Source: Pelagihabitans sp965238025
GTDB taxonomy: Bacteria; Bacteroidota; Bacteroidia; Flavobacteriales; Flavobacteriaceae
DNA: 64,000 nt
Direction of reading: 5' to 3'
Assembly: GCA_965238025.1 (NCBI GenBank)
Contig: OZ250162.1
Coordinates: 2,294,001-2,358,000 of the forward strand
The position numbers were made by a program, and so were the translations under genes. Position 1 is the stretch's first letter, and every line of letters begins with the position of its first letter. The notes under the pieces were generated by a model. That model did no database searches, was not told where the DNA came from, and saw only the letters and a list, made by a program, of their open reading frames with translations. This document shows positions 1 through 8,326 of the stretch, one piece after another.

Positions 1-2
1 GG

Positions 3-1226
3 TATCTCAGATTTACTGCACAAGCTTCCACAGGAGGCGGTGATGAAATGCTTGAAACAATTTATACCAATTTGGTCTGGTCAGATGAGTTTGATGTGGA
101 TGGAGCACCGGATTCTGCAAATTGGACCTATGACCTTGGTGCAGGTGGCTGGGGTAATGGTGAGGCGCAGACCTATACCGACAGTTCTGAAAATGTAATC
201 GTAGAAAACGGGGTTTTAAAAATAACTGCGCGGGCAACTGGCGAAGCTAGTGGCGTCTCACACTATTATGATGATGTAACCCTTATTGCTGATGGTGGAG
301 GAACCGCTTCCGTGGAAGATTTTGAAGGAGCGGCACCGGCCTTTACGGTTTTTGGAGGTAATTCTACACAGGTTGTTGATAACCCAGATGCGTCAGGGAT
401 GAATACATCAACAAAGGTTGCCGAATCTACGAAACCTAACGGATCGGAAGTTTGGGCAGGATCATTCTTTGATTTAGATACGCCGCTCGATTTAACCACA
501 TATACAAGCATGAGCGTAAAGACTTGGTCTCCTGCTACAGGAGCGGTGGTTAGATTGAAATTGGAGAATATAGCAAATTCTGATGAATTTGTTGAGGTAG
601 ATGCAACTACCTCTGTTGCAGAAGCATGGGAAACATTAACTTTTGATCTTAGTTCCGCACCGGCTTTTACTTATGATAGGGTAGTGCTGTTCTTTGACTT
701 TGGTGTTAGCCCTTCTGGGGATGCAGGATACACCTCTGCACGTATCAAGTCTGAAAACCTATATGAGTTTACTTACGGTAGGGTTGAAATAAGGGCGAAA
801 CTCCCTTCTGTAGGAGGTACTTGGCCAGCACTATGGGCTTTAGGGGCTAATTTTGAAGATGTTGGTTGGCCAGCTAGTGGGGAAATGGATATTGTGGAGC
901 ATGTGGGGAACAATCCCAATACAGTATTGAGCTCTTTACATTATCCCGGTAATTCAGGAGGTTCGGCCATAACGGCTTCTACATCGGTTCCGACGGCCAC
1001 TACTGAGTTTCATAATTATACTATGGAATGGACTCCAGACAGTATTAAGTTCGTAGTTGATGATGAGTTAATACACACCAGTTTTGTAAATTCTTCGGAT
1101 ACGCCGTTTAATAGTGATTTCTTCCTGATCATGAATATTGCCATGGGGGGTACACTTGGCGGCGCTATAGATGGTGAATTTACCGAGGATACTATGGAAG
1201 TCGATTACATAAGGGTATATCAATAA
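3..1226 (+). CDS. GH16 beta-glucanase (laminarinase-like), 5' partial
   Basis: Secreted-type glycoside hydrolase family 16 enzyme, probably an endo-beta-1,3-glucanase acting on laminarin. The frame is open to the left edge (it reads Y-L-R-F-T-A before the first ATG at 48), so the start lies outside the window and the ATG at 48 is internal. GH16 hallmarks seen: WSDEF near the beginning, YGRVEIRAKLP, WPALWALG, and the catalytic GEMDIVEH motif at about 879-903 (two Glu around Asp). A module of about 135 residues (roughly 260-735) interrupts the GH16 fold between a KITAR strand and the SARIKS strand. The module resembles the carbohydrate-binding-like beta-sandwich common in flavobacterial laminarinases (DFEG, NPDASG, WAG, VKTWSP, LKLEN, FFDFG). 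The family call is firm; substrate is inferred. Confidence 0.9.
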   Translation, partial: YLRFTAQASTGGGDEMLETIYTNLVWSDEFDVDGAPDSANWTYDLGAGGWGNGEAQTYTDSSENVIVENGVLKITARATGEASGVSHYYDDVTLIADGGGTASVEDFEGAAPAFTVFGGNSTQVVDNPDASGMNTSTKVAESTKPNGSEVWAGSFFDLDTPLDLTTYTSMSVKTWSPATGAVVRLKLENIANSDEFVEVDATTSVAEAWETLTFDLSSAPAFTYDRVVLFFDFGVSPSGDAGYTSARIKSENLYEFTYGRVEIRAKLPSVGGTWPALWALGANFEDVGWPASGEMDIVEHVGNNPNTVLSSLHYPGNSGGSAITASTSVPTATTEFHNYTMEWTPDSIKFVVDDELIHTSFVNSSDTPFNSDFFLIMNIAMGGTLGGAIDGEFTEDTMEVDYIRVYQ

Positions 1227-1354
1227 TATGGATTTTTATATCATTTTTTTAATAATTTATTGTGCCATCTTTGCAATAGTAAAGGTGCTCAATCCTCATC
1301 TTAATGAATGAATTGAGTTTGTAGGAAATTAGTTTTGTTTGGATTAATTGCGAT

Positions 1355-1390
1355 AAAAAGGTCTGTCTCATTTTGGCAGATCTTTTTGTT
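1355..1390 (+). terminator. Rho-independent terminator after GH16 gene
   Basis: An A-run plus GGTCTGTC arm (1355-1367) pairs, with wobble pairs, with GGCAGATC (1375-1382), followed by TTTTTG. It lies about 130 bases after the GH16 stop codon and before the Crp/Fnr gene. No other feature is visible in 1227-1467. Confidence 0.5.
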
Positions 1391-1467
1391 TTCTTTCAAA
1401 ACCCCTTATCAGGATGTTCATTCAAAAATACCTATCTTGAACCCTCCGCAATACCTAAAAGTAACGT

Positions 1468-2067
1468 ATGAATACTGCACTCGAAATAGACCATCTTCAA
1501 AACCTAAGAGATAAGGTCTTATCCTACAATCATGTAGATGCGGCCATACTCGAAGATCAAATGCGGTTTTATAGGTGTTTGAAACTTAAAAAGGGAGAAA
1601 CATTGATTTCGCCCGGACAATTGGTGCAGTATTTCTATTATGTGGCCCAAGGTTGTATTTACTATTACAAATTGGAGGATGGCGAACAAAAAGTTCTAGA
1701 ATTCTATACGGATGATGTCTTTTTTACCGATTTACCGGCCTATGTAAAAGGGACCCCTTCCAATTATTATTTAAAAGCCTCCGAGGTCACCATTGTATAT
1801 GCAATAAAGAAATCGGATGCAGAAAATTCCTTTAATAAATCGCATCAGTTAGAGCGCTTTGGGCGCCTCTCTATGCAAGAAGCCTTTATGAAAATCTTTA
1901 CTAGGGTAGAACGCCTCAGTAGTAGAACCAATGAAGAGCGCTATTTACGATTGTTGGAAAAAAGACCCAATCTGTTCCAACGGGTACCACAGTATTTGAT
2001 TGCCTCCTATTTGGGGCTCACCCCAGTGGGATTGTCCAAAATTCGAAAGCGGCTCGGGAGGAACTAA
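1468..2067 (+). CDS. Crp/Fnr-family transcriptional regulator
   Basis: Cytoplasmic one-component regulator of 199 residues. The N-terminal half is a cyclic-nucleotide-binding-like beta barrel (KKGETLISPGQ, then YYVAQGCIYYYKLEDGE). The C-terminal half has the short flavobacterial helix-turn-helix: RVPQYLIASYLGLTPVGLSKIRKRL, a sequence pattern typical of Bacteroidota Crp-like proteins. No FNR-type N-terminal cysteine cluster is visible, so oxygen sensing by an iron-sulfur cluster is unlikely. Start ATG at 1468 gives normal family length. It stands alone between the GH16 gene and a convergent YHS-domain gene, and its target is unknown. Confidence 0.85.
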   Translation: MNTALEIDHLQNLRDKVLSYNHVDAAILEDQMRFYRCLKLKKGETLISPGQLVQYFYYVAQGCIYYYKLEDGEQKVLEFYTDDVFFTDLPAYVKGTPSNYYLKASEVTIVYAIKKSDAENSFNKSHQLERFGRLSMQEAFMKIFTRVERLSSRTNEERYLRLLEKRPNLFQRVPQYLIASYLGLTPVGLSKIRKRLGRN

Positions 2068-2169
2068 AGCCCAATTTTTGGCATTACAATTTTACATCAT
2101 TGTTGGGAATAGTGATTTGAAGGTAGACCCACAAATCACTATCATTCAAACCGCTTGCGCACCAAAATC

Positions 2170-2637
2170 TTATTTCTTTTTCAGCGTCTTCCAATTTGCA
2201 TTGGCGAGCTGTTCCAATTCTGATTCATTGTTTAACCAGGGAACAATGGTATTAAAAGGTTTTCCCTCCCAAAAGTCATTATAAAACAAATAGAGTTTAC
2301 CGTCATCAACTCTAAAGGTCTTGGGATCTACAGGTACTTTTTGGTTCATTTTGGCAACGGCAAAAGCACAGTAACCATCAAATTGAGGTAGGTACTTCAT
2401 TGGGCTGTTCTCAAAAGTCTTTAGGTTTTCAGCATTGATAAAGTAATATATGGCCCCGGCATGTTTGGTTGAATAGTCCTTACTGCCCCGTTCTGCAGAA
2501 TTGGCAACGAAATAGTTCACCACATCATAACCGGAATTCGCAATGCCATCCTTATTTGCATTAGCCTGCTGGCCAAGGAGGTTGCCTGTTCCCATTAGTA
2601 AAAGGAGTAGAGTCAAAGTCTTTTTAATTGTCTTCAT
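2170..2637 (-). CDS. Secreted YHS-domain protein
   Basis: 155 residues with an N-terminal signal peptide (MKTIKK, then a Leu-rich core ending near LLGQ). The body is a YHS domain: GYDVVNYF, YYFINAENLKTFENSPMKYLP, GYCAFAVA, then DPKTFRVDDGKLYLFYN. YHS domains are small folds often linked to metal or thiol chemistry; flavobacterial secreted versions are uncharacterised. The single Cys sits in the GYCA motif. It is divergent from the AraC-type regulator at 2734 with back-to-back promoters between them, which makes it a plausible target of that regulator (inference). Confidence 0.8.
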   Translation of the reverse strand: MKTIKKTLTLLLLLMGTGNLLGQQANANKDGIANSGYDVVNYFVANSAERGSKDYSTKHAGAIYYFINAENLKTFENSPMKYLPQFDGYCAFAVAKMNQKVPVDPKTFRVDDGKLYLFYNDFWEGKPFNTIVPWLNNESELEQLANANWKTLKKK

Positions 2638-2665
2638 TTTTAATGTTTTTACGTTTTAATTGATG

Positions 2666-2673
2666 CAAACCTA
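2666..2673 (-). promoter_or_regulatory. Predicted -7 promoter element of the YHS gene
   Basis: CAAACCTA on the + strand is TAGGTTTG on the minus strand, an exact match to the Bacteroidota TAnnTTTG -7 consensus, about 30 bases upstream of the YHS start codon. No clear -33 TTG partner is seen. Confidence 0.5.
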
Positions 2674-2710
2674 TAAGAGATTTTTGTTATAATAGTATTT
2701 AAAAAGACAC

Positions 2711-2718
2711 TATATTTG
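2711..2718 (+). promoter_or_regulatory. Predicted -7 promoter element of the AraC regulator gene
   Basis: TATATTTG matches TAnnTTTG exactly. A TTTTTG box at 2681-2686 could serve as -33, although the 24-base gap is longer than usual. The element overlaps a possible TTG start at 2716, which argues that translation begins at the downstream ATG (2734). Confidence 0.5.
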
Positions 2719-2733
2719 CTTATTCGTACAATT

Positions 2734-3636
2734 ATGGATGTATTAAGTGATATTCTAAAAAAAATTAAGCTCTCCAGTGCCATTTATTTTGAATCTGATT
2801 TCTCCTCTCCTTGGGGAATGACCATTCCCAAAGGCCGTTTTGCGCAATTTCATATTGTTACCAAAGGTCAGTGCCTTATGAAAACAGAGGATAGGAAGAT
2901 TCAATTGCTTGAAGGAGACATTATCGTCTTTCCTTTTGGAACCAGCCATTCCTTGGCTGACTTTGAATCTGGGGTGTACAAAAACGGTCAAGAAGTGGTA
3001 GCAGGAATAATGGATGGAAAACCCGTTTTCGTCGGAGATAGAATTTCAACAAGATTGGTATGCGGGCATTTTCAGTTCGATAGGAATATGGAGCATCCCT
3101 TTATACAGGAATTACCTGCCGTAATTCATATTTCAGGCATAGAAAAAAATGAATTTGCTTGGTTGGAAAGTATTACAGATCTGATTATTCAAGAAGCGGG
3201 AAACGACAACCCAGGAAAAGACACCATAATGAATAAATTGGGCGAAGTTTTGTTTGTACATGTGCTGAGAACCTATTTACAAAAGAATAGCAAAAAGAAA
3301 GGGTTCATCGCCGCGATGCAGGATAAACGGATCGGCAGAGTGCTTAAAAGTATACATCGGTCGCCAGAAAAGGACTGGCAACTGCCGACCTTGGCGAAAG
3401 TGGCAGGTATGTCAAGAACAAGTTTTAGCAATCACTTCAAAAGATTAACCGGAGAGACCCCATTTCGTTACATTACCCAATGGCGAATGCTTCAGGCCAA
3501 AGAACTTCTATTGGAAAGCAACATACCGGTTGGTGAGATAGCCGAAAGAGTCGGATATCAATCTGAGGCTGCATTTAATAGGGTCTTTAAAAAAAATGCA
3601 AAGCGTACCCCTTTAAAATTTAGGCAACATTCCTAA
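2734..3636 (+). CDS. AraC-family transcriptional regulator with cupin sensor
   Basis: About 300 residues. The N-terminal cupin-like domain (IPKGRFAQFHIVTKGQCLM, LLEGDIIVFPFGTSHSL) belongs to the cupin_6/AraC_binding type; the C-terminal part is a standard double helix-turn-helix (LPTLAKVAGMSRTSFSNHFK, then IPVGEIAERVGYQSEAAFNRVFKK). The ATG at 2734 is chosen over the upstream TTG because that codon lies inside a perfect promoter element. It is divergent from the secreted YHS-domain gene, so local or autoregulatory control is likely. The effector cannot be read from the sequence. Confidence 0.88.
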   Translation: MDVLSDILKKIKLSSAIYFESDFSSPWGMTIPKGRFAQFHIVTKGQCLMKTEDRKIQLLEGDIIVFPFGTSHSLADFESGVYKNGQEVVAGIMDGKPVFVGDRISTRLVCGHFQFDRNMEHPFIQELPAVIHISGIEKNEFAWLESITDLIIQEAGNDNPGKDTIMNKLGEVLFVHVLRTYLQKNSKKKGFIAAMQDKRIGRVLKSIHRSPEKDWQLPTLAKVAGMSRTSFSNHFKRLTGETPFRYITQWRMLQAKELLLESNIPVGEIAERVGYQSEAAFNRVFKKNAKRTPLKFRQHS

Positions 3637-3700
3637 GAATCCCCTATATATTTAATTGCTTTATGACTTATATCTGTGGGGTAATTTAGGAGGGTCAAGT

Positions 3701-4207
3701 TTATTCAGGCGGTAGTGAATCTTTGGGGGCTGGATAGTTACCGATGTGCCACTCCCAGTTTTTGTTTTTCACACTTAAAAAATCTTTGAAGTTTGTGGGC
3801 CCTTTTTGTTGGTATTCCCGCCAAAATTTAATTTTCCCATTCTCCAGTTCAACTACCACGATACCTACATCAGAGGTGTCCTTTTCATAGCTAAAGGTAA
3901 ATTCTCCAGCCCCTGTTTGGGTAACCGTATTGAACCACAAATTATGAAACACCATTTTGTAGCTACTATCCAATGCATCAAAGTAGGGCCTGAGTTGGGA
4001 ATGGCCTCGATAATATTGAATATTGGGAGGTTCCATATAAATGGCATCTTCGTTAAAACTTTTTAGGGCCTTTTCGGTATTTTGAGTAGACCAGCCTTCG
4101 GCCACATTGTTCATTAAAACCCGAAACTCCTTTTCTGAGGTGGTATGTACCGCATTTGTACAGCCAAACATTAGCATTGCCTGAAAGATGAAAGCTATAG
4201 ATTTCAT
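3701..4207 (-). CDS. SnoaL/NTF2-like lipoprotein
   Basis: 168 residues. The N terminus has a lipoprotein signal ending in a lipobox around FGC (Cys16), so the mature protein is probably membrane anchored. The body looks like the cone-shaped NTF2/DUF4440 fold: FRVLMNNVAEGWSTQNTEKALKSFNEDAIYMEPP, then RPYFDALDSSYKMVFHNLWF and FTFSYEKD. Members are either small-molecule enzymes or binding proteins and no substrate can be inferred. It is the first of a run of leftward genes, convergent with the AraC regulator. Confidence 0.7.
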   Translation of the reverse strand: MKSIAFIFQAMLMFGCTNAVHTTSEKEFRVLMNNVAEGWSTQNTEKALKSFNEDAIYMEPPNIQYYRGHSQLRPYFDALDSSYKMVFHNLWFNTVTQTGAGEFTFSYEKDTSDVGIVVVELENGKIKFWREYQQKGPTNFKDFLSVKNKNWEWHIGNYPAPKDSLPPE

Positions 4208-4287
4208 GTGCTTACCTTTTCGCCAGTTAACGGCATTTGAGGATTGGAATATCCTTTATCTCAAATCTTATATCCGAAATCTCATAT

Positions 4288-4659
4288 CTAGCCCTTAGGC
4301 TTTCTCAGAACCTTCTCCATCTTCCTTCCCTTCGCCAATTCGTCCACTAACTTATCCAAATATCGGACTTGCCTAGTGAGTGGTGTTTCGATTTCTTCAA
4401 TACGATAGCCACAGATAACCCCTTTGATCAATTCTGCGTTGGGATTTAAATTGGCTCTCTCAAAGAAGGTTGCAAAGGTGACTTTTTCTTCAATAAGAGC
4501 TTGCAGTTGTGTTTCATCAAAACCGCATAGCCATTCAATTACTTGATGTAATTCAGTCACCGTCCGTCCTTTGTTTTCGACTTTGGTCACATAATGGGGA
4601 TATACCGAAGAAAAGGTCATATCGGCCATACGGGCGTCGTGTTCTGGTGTTGTTGTCAT
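4288..4659 (-). CDS. DUF2200 family protein
   Basis: 123 residues that match the conserved DUF2200 pattern almost end to end: HDARMADMTFSSVYPHYV, KGRTVTELHQVIEWLCGFDE, EEKVTFATFFERA, NPNAELIKGVICGYRIEEIE and RYLDKLVDELAKGRKMEK. This is a small soluble family of unknown function, widespread in Bacteroidota and Firmicutes. It sits 12 bases downstream of the gene at 4671-5333 and is probably co-transcribed with it. Confidence 0.85.
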   Translation of the reverse strand: MTTTPEHDARMADMTFSSVYPHYVTKVENKGRTVTELHQVIEWLCGFDETQLQALIEEKVTFATFFERANLNPNAELIKGVICGYRIEEIETPLTRQVRYLDKLVDELAKGRKMEKVLRKPKG

Positions 4660-4670
4660 GGCGTTTGCTT

Positions 4671-5333
4671 TTAAATTAGCTTAATACCTTTTTTAAACAA
4701 TTCAAATTCTTGGATGGCCGTTTGTCCAGCATCTTTGGATTGATGACAATTGAAGTCATAATAAAAATCGTTGTGCTCGGCCTTTAATACTTTTAATTCT
4801 ACTTTTAATGGTTTATCCAGTTCCACGTGCTCAAATAGATATTCGGCATCATACTCATAAAAAATACAACCCGAAATTTTATAAGGATCATATTTCTTTA
4901 AAATTCTATAGTCCTTTAAAATTTGAGAGGCACCAGATGCTGACAATTCGATTAGTTCCTCAAAGTTTTCAATTACCAAATCATCAAATTCCGATTTTGG
5001 CGTAATGTTCAAAGTAATTGTAGGAGAAAATATTCCGTCGTATTCAGGTAAATCTTGAAAGTATTTTGTTGCTACACAGATAGGGTTTCCAAGCTCCTCC
5101 CAAACTTCTTTCTTAGAGACTTCCCAGCCATTCCCTAAAATTTGCTTGTCTTTTAATTCTCCAAAATCTTTTACATTAATAAACCCCCACCCTTTTGGTT
5201 TGTAAAAAAGAATTCCTAATGCTTTGTTTATGTAGACATTATTATTCGTAACAACAGCCTGTAAGGGGTCAACGGTCAGTCCCGCCAGAGCCAAGCTTGA
5301 TAACTTTAAAAAATTTCTTCTCCCTATTCCCAT
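4671..5333 (-). CDS. Hypothetical exported protein with Tat-like leader
   Basis: 220 residues. The N terminus (GRRNFLKLSSLALAGL) has a twin-arginine followed by a hydrophobic stretch, the look of a Tat signal peptide, ending around AVV. The remainder resembles a compact mixed fold (LGILFYKPKGWGFINVKDFGELKD, then SPTITLNITP) similar in flavour to PsbP/DUF-type lipid or metal binding proteins, but I do not recognise a family. No cofactor motif explains why folding before export would be needed. It lies just upstream of the DUF2200 gene. Confidence 0.6.
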   Translation of the reverse strand: MGIGRRNFLKLSSLALAGLTVDPLQAVVTNNNVYINKALGILFYKPKGWGFINVKDFGELKDKQILGNGWEVSKKEVWEELGNPICVATKYFQDLPEYDGIFSPTITLNITPKSEFDDLVIENFEELIELSASGASQILKDYRILKKYDPYKISGCIFYEYDAEYLFEHVELDKPLKVELKVLKAEHNDFYYDFNCHQSKDAGQTAIQEFELFKKGIKLI

Positions 5334-5454
5334 AATTTATTGAAACTGGCAATCTTTTTAAATTGTTCGTTATGCAAACGAAGAATCTTTCCCTTATAGC
5401 TCTAAGTTAGTAAATCCTTTGCAATGGATTTTAAATCATTCTGTAGGAAGTTCT

Positions 5455-5739
5455 TTAATTTAACCAGAGGAGCATTCCAAACAATAATAGAATTAATAAA
5501 ACAACGAAGGCACCATTTTCAATCTGCTCATGTTTTTTTTCTTTTTCAGCACGCTTTCTAATCTGATTTTTTAGTTCAATTAGCGCTTCTTTGGGAAGTG
5601 TATTAAAAAGAGGCCCTTCAGGTTTTTTACCTGTTGGATACATCAATTTGCGATTGTTTCCCTTGAATTTAGCTCGTTTGGATGGACGTTGCGCTCGGTT
5701 TTGCTTTATCCGATTGTTCATGTCCTGAATAGTACTCAT
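5455..5739 (-). CDS. Small hypothetical tail-anchored membrane protein
   Basis: 94 residues. The N-terminal two thirds are strongly basic (KQNRAQRPSKRAKFKGNNRK), with a central helix rich in Lys and Glu. The last 20 residues form one hydrophobic segment (FVVLLILLLFGMLLWLN), so the protein is probably anchored by its tail with a basic cytoplasmic region. It begins 10 bases after the stop codon of the gene at 5750-6703, which suggests translational coupling. Function unknown. Confidence 0.6.
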   Translation of the reverse strand: MSTIQDMNNRIKQNRAQRPSKRAKFKGNNRKLMYPTGKKPEGPLFNTLPKEALIELKNQIRKRAEKEKKHEQIENGAFVVLLILLLFGMLLWLN

Positions 5740-5749
5740 CCAAACTTTT

Positions 5750-6703
5750 TTATTCTTGATAAATTAATTCAATAATGGTCTTATCAATTCTTTTCCCTTT
5801 TTTATTTTCAATGTTAAAAACGGATTCCCTTACGGTTTCTATTCTATGAGGAACTCCAGGGTAATAATAGTACTCATAAGAATTTCTGTCTTCAATTTTC
5901 AAAACCGCAGTGTTTAGGGCTTTTTGCAATTCCTTATCATCAAGGTTCATTTTTTTGAATAATTGCTTAAGCATTTCTTTTGTGCTATGCGGATCTAAAC
6001 TCATTTCTTGTTTTACAGTGCAAAAACTTTCTTCAAAATCAACATCTTCAAAATACAATTTAGCATCTGCCTTTATCGGTTTTCCGCCAAACATATTTGG
6101 TAATTCATCCTCATAAATTAAAGGTTCGGTAATATCATATTCCAACCCCATTGGAAAATGAAAATATTGCAATTCTTTCAGGACTACTTGCTCAATTCCT
6201 TGTTTTGAACTAAAAACTTGTTTAAACGGTTGCAAGGCTATTTTCATGGCCTCTTGTTGTTTTCTGTCCTTTTCTCCCAGAATCTCAACAATATCGTCGA
6301 ACATACTATTCATGATCTCCCCTACCTCTTTCCAGTTTAATATTTCAATGAAGTCGCCAACTTCGGAGGTTTTGTATTTAATCTCGGTCAGCTTGTATTT
6401 AGAAAATTTATCGAGCAATTTTTCTGGGATATCATAAGTGTTTTCCAAATCATTCTCATAACTCCAATTAATGGTGTAAGAAGTATCTGTGGAGTCAATT
6501 ACGGTAAAATTGGCGATATAACTTTGCTGGTCGTCTTTAGTTAGCTCCCCTGCTTTCCATTGTTGTTTTATTTTGGAAACTTTAAAATCATAACTGTCGC
6601 CGATTGACCAATAGGCGACAAAAGCGACCTTGGTCGTATCGATTTGACCTAATAACGATGTGGTAAAAACGAAGGTGAGAATAAGACTTAAATAGTTGTT
6701 CAT
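5750..6703 (-). CDS. Hypothetical secreted protein
   Basis: 317 residues with an N-terminal signal peptide (NYLSLILTFVFTTSLLGQ). The mature part is rich in beta-prone segments with many acidic and aromatic residues (WSIGDSYDFKVSKIKQQWK, YTINWSYENDLENTYDIPEKLL, PMGLEYDITEPLIYEDELPN, YEYYYYPGVPHRIETVRES). No catalytic motif is visible and no family is recognised; similar secreted proteins without known role are frequent in flavobacteria. Probably co-transcribed with the small tail-anchored protein that follows. Confidence 0.6.
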   Translation of the reverse strand: MNNYLSLILTFVFTTSLLGQIDTTKVAFVAYWSIGDSYDFKVSKIKQQWKAGELTKDDQQSYIANFTVIDSTDTSYTINWSYENDLENTYDIPEKLLDKFSKYKLTEIKYKTSEVGDFIEILNWKEVGEIMNSMFDDIVEILGEKDRKQQEAMKIALQPFKQVFSSKQGIEQVVLKELQYFHFPMGLEYDITEPLIYEDELPNMFGGKPIKADAKLYFEDVDFEESFCTVKQEMSLDPHSTKEMLKQLFKKMNLDDKELQKALNTAVLKIEDRNSYEYYYYPGVPHRIETVRESVFNIENKKGKRIDKTIIELIYQE

Positions 6704-6746
6704 ATTTTATAAATTTCGAATAAGTAGAAATGTTTATGTAACTGAT

Positions 6747-7427
6747 TTACGACCTTGCGCTATACGCTGCAGTTGCCTTTTCAAAATCCCTTGCTGTTTT
6801 TTTAATACTGAATTTGTATAACCAACGAAAAAATCTTGCTGGCCCTTTTACCGCTCTTTCCTCTTGGGCGACCCTTGCCCTAGGGTGGTCCATAAAACTT
6901 AACACTCCTTGTTTAACTACTCGCTTTTCGGTATAGAACTCAATGCGCTTAATATGCTTTAGGCTCTTATAACCATAGTGGTCAGGAGCTACAATACGGA
7001 TGGGCGCTCCATGTTCTAGGGTAAGTGGGCGATGATCAAGTTGATCGGCAAGCAAGACATTTTCTTGCATCAAATCAGTAAGGGGCAAACTTGTTTTATA
7101 GCCGTCCTGTGCCTTAAGAATTACGAAGGTAATTTCACTTGAAAGCTTAGGTAGGACCAGGGTGTTGAAGAAATCGCTGAATCGGTAGCCGCTCCAATTG
7201 AGGTTTAATGTACTCCATGTGGTCACACAATGAAAGTCTGAAACCTGATGTATTCTTGGGAGCGCATCTAGCTGATCCGAAATCTCAAATTCATCCAGAT
7301 CACCACCTATCGAAAACCGGATGTGGTCTATTTCCTTTGGAAACCGATTAGCATATTGGGGCAACCCAAAGCGTGGGAAGCTATCCCATGCTTTCTGGCC
7401 TGGTGGTAATGTTTTTTGGTGATTCAT
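6747..7427 (-). CDS. Sulfite-oxidase-like molybdopterin oxidoreductase
   Basis: 226 residues of the oxidoreductase molybdopterin-binding (SUOX/MsrP YedY) fold. Visible: a conserved DFHCVTTWS segment containing the molybdenum-ligand Cys, WSGYRFSDFF, then HGAPIRIVAPDHYGYKSLKHIKRIEF. There is no signal peptide or Tat motif and no fused haem or dimerisation domain, so it is a minimal cytoplasmic version. The substrate is unknown; related enzymes reduce or oxidise sulfoxides and sulfite. No molybdenum-cofactor genes are nearby. Confidence 0.8.
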   Translation of the reverse strand: MNHQKTLPPGQKAWDSFPRFGLPQYANRFPKEIDHIRFSIGGDLDEFEISDQLDALPRIHQVSDFHCVTTWSTLNLNWSGYRFSDFFNTLVLPKLSSEITFVILKAQDGYKTSLPLTDLMQENVLLADQLDHRPLTLEHGAPIRIVAPDHYGYKSLKHIKRIEFYTEKRVVKQGVLSFMDHPRARVAQEERAVKGPARFFRWLYKFSIKKTARDFEKATAAYSARS

Positions 7428-7575
7428 GTCATTCTTTTTCCTGAAGGTAGGCTGAACATTGCCCTAAACTCATTTTTTGCCCTATTCCTAAAGTAATAAA
7501 TATACTTAGATTCCCGTTGGACGTGTTACTCGCAACAGATTAAGGGCATTTTGGTAAAATAATATTTTTTAAGAA

Positions 7576-8142
7576 TTAAGGTTTTAGATTTTTTGGTGGA
7601 CAAGATGGGGGTGGGGGTGTAAATCCAAACCTATCCGATACTTTCTTAACCTCAGACAAATAACTATCAAACTGCCTAAGCCACCATTGCTCAAAATCTT
7701 TTTCTTCCGTTAGAATTCCTGCATTTTTAAAACTTACTTCTTCACTTTCCCAATCATAAATTACCTGTGCTTTTAATATAAAATAATACTCACTTCTCTC
7801 ATAATCCTCGCCCGCTCTTCTTTCCAATACCATAACTCCCGGAATTGTTAAATCGAGAATGTTTTCCGTATCCGATAAATAAAAGAAAGGATGGGCATAG
7901 GTGTGGTCAGATTTGCTATTAAACGGAATTTTTTGCTCTGTGAAAATTCTTTCAAAGTCTTTAAAATTATCTAAGTCCTTAATTTGCAGTAATTCTCCAA
8001 TCTTATCGACTTCTCCGTTTAGTATGTAATTCAGAACTTTGCCCGATTCCAGAAATATCTCGTTGAATTCCTTTTTAGATAACTCCTGTCCGTTGATCGA
8101 ACAACAGCAAAAGAACAAAAAGGGTAACAAAAGTTGTTTCAT
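7576..8142 (-). CDS. Hypothetical secreted protein
   Basis: 188 residues with a clear signal peptide (LLLPFLFFCCCSINGQ), possibly a lipoprotein through the Cys cluster. The mature part contains FNEIFLESGKVLNYILNGEVDKIGELL and HPFFYLSDTENILDLTIPGVMVLERRAG, and ends in a proline-rich tail (FTPPPPSCPP). No family recognised. Isolated between leftward genes with 148-184 base gaps and no clear promoter. Confidence 0.55.
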   Translation of the reverse strand: MKQLLLPFLFFCCCSINGQELSKKEFNEIFLESGKVLNYILNGEVDKIGELLQIKDLDNFKDFERIFTEQKIPFNSKSDHTYAHPFFYLSDTENILDLTIPGVMVLERRAGEDYERSEYYFILKAQVIYDWESEEVSFKNAGILTEEKDFEQWWLRQFDSYLSEVKKVSDRFGFTPPPPSCPPKNLKP

Positions 8143-8326
8143 AGAATTTACTCAATAATCGAGACTTAAATGCTCCAGCGCTTGTTTCGATCTAGTTTAT
8201 TCTGACGGCAATTGGTTTTAATCGGTCTTGGAGAACCTGCACCAAACTTTGCCGACATTACCCTAAGATACTAAATAAGCTAGGATTTTCCGACCTAAAG
8301 GCCGTAATACATATACGCCTCTTTAT

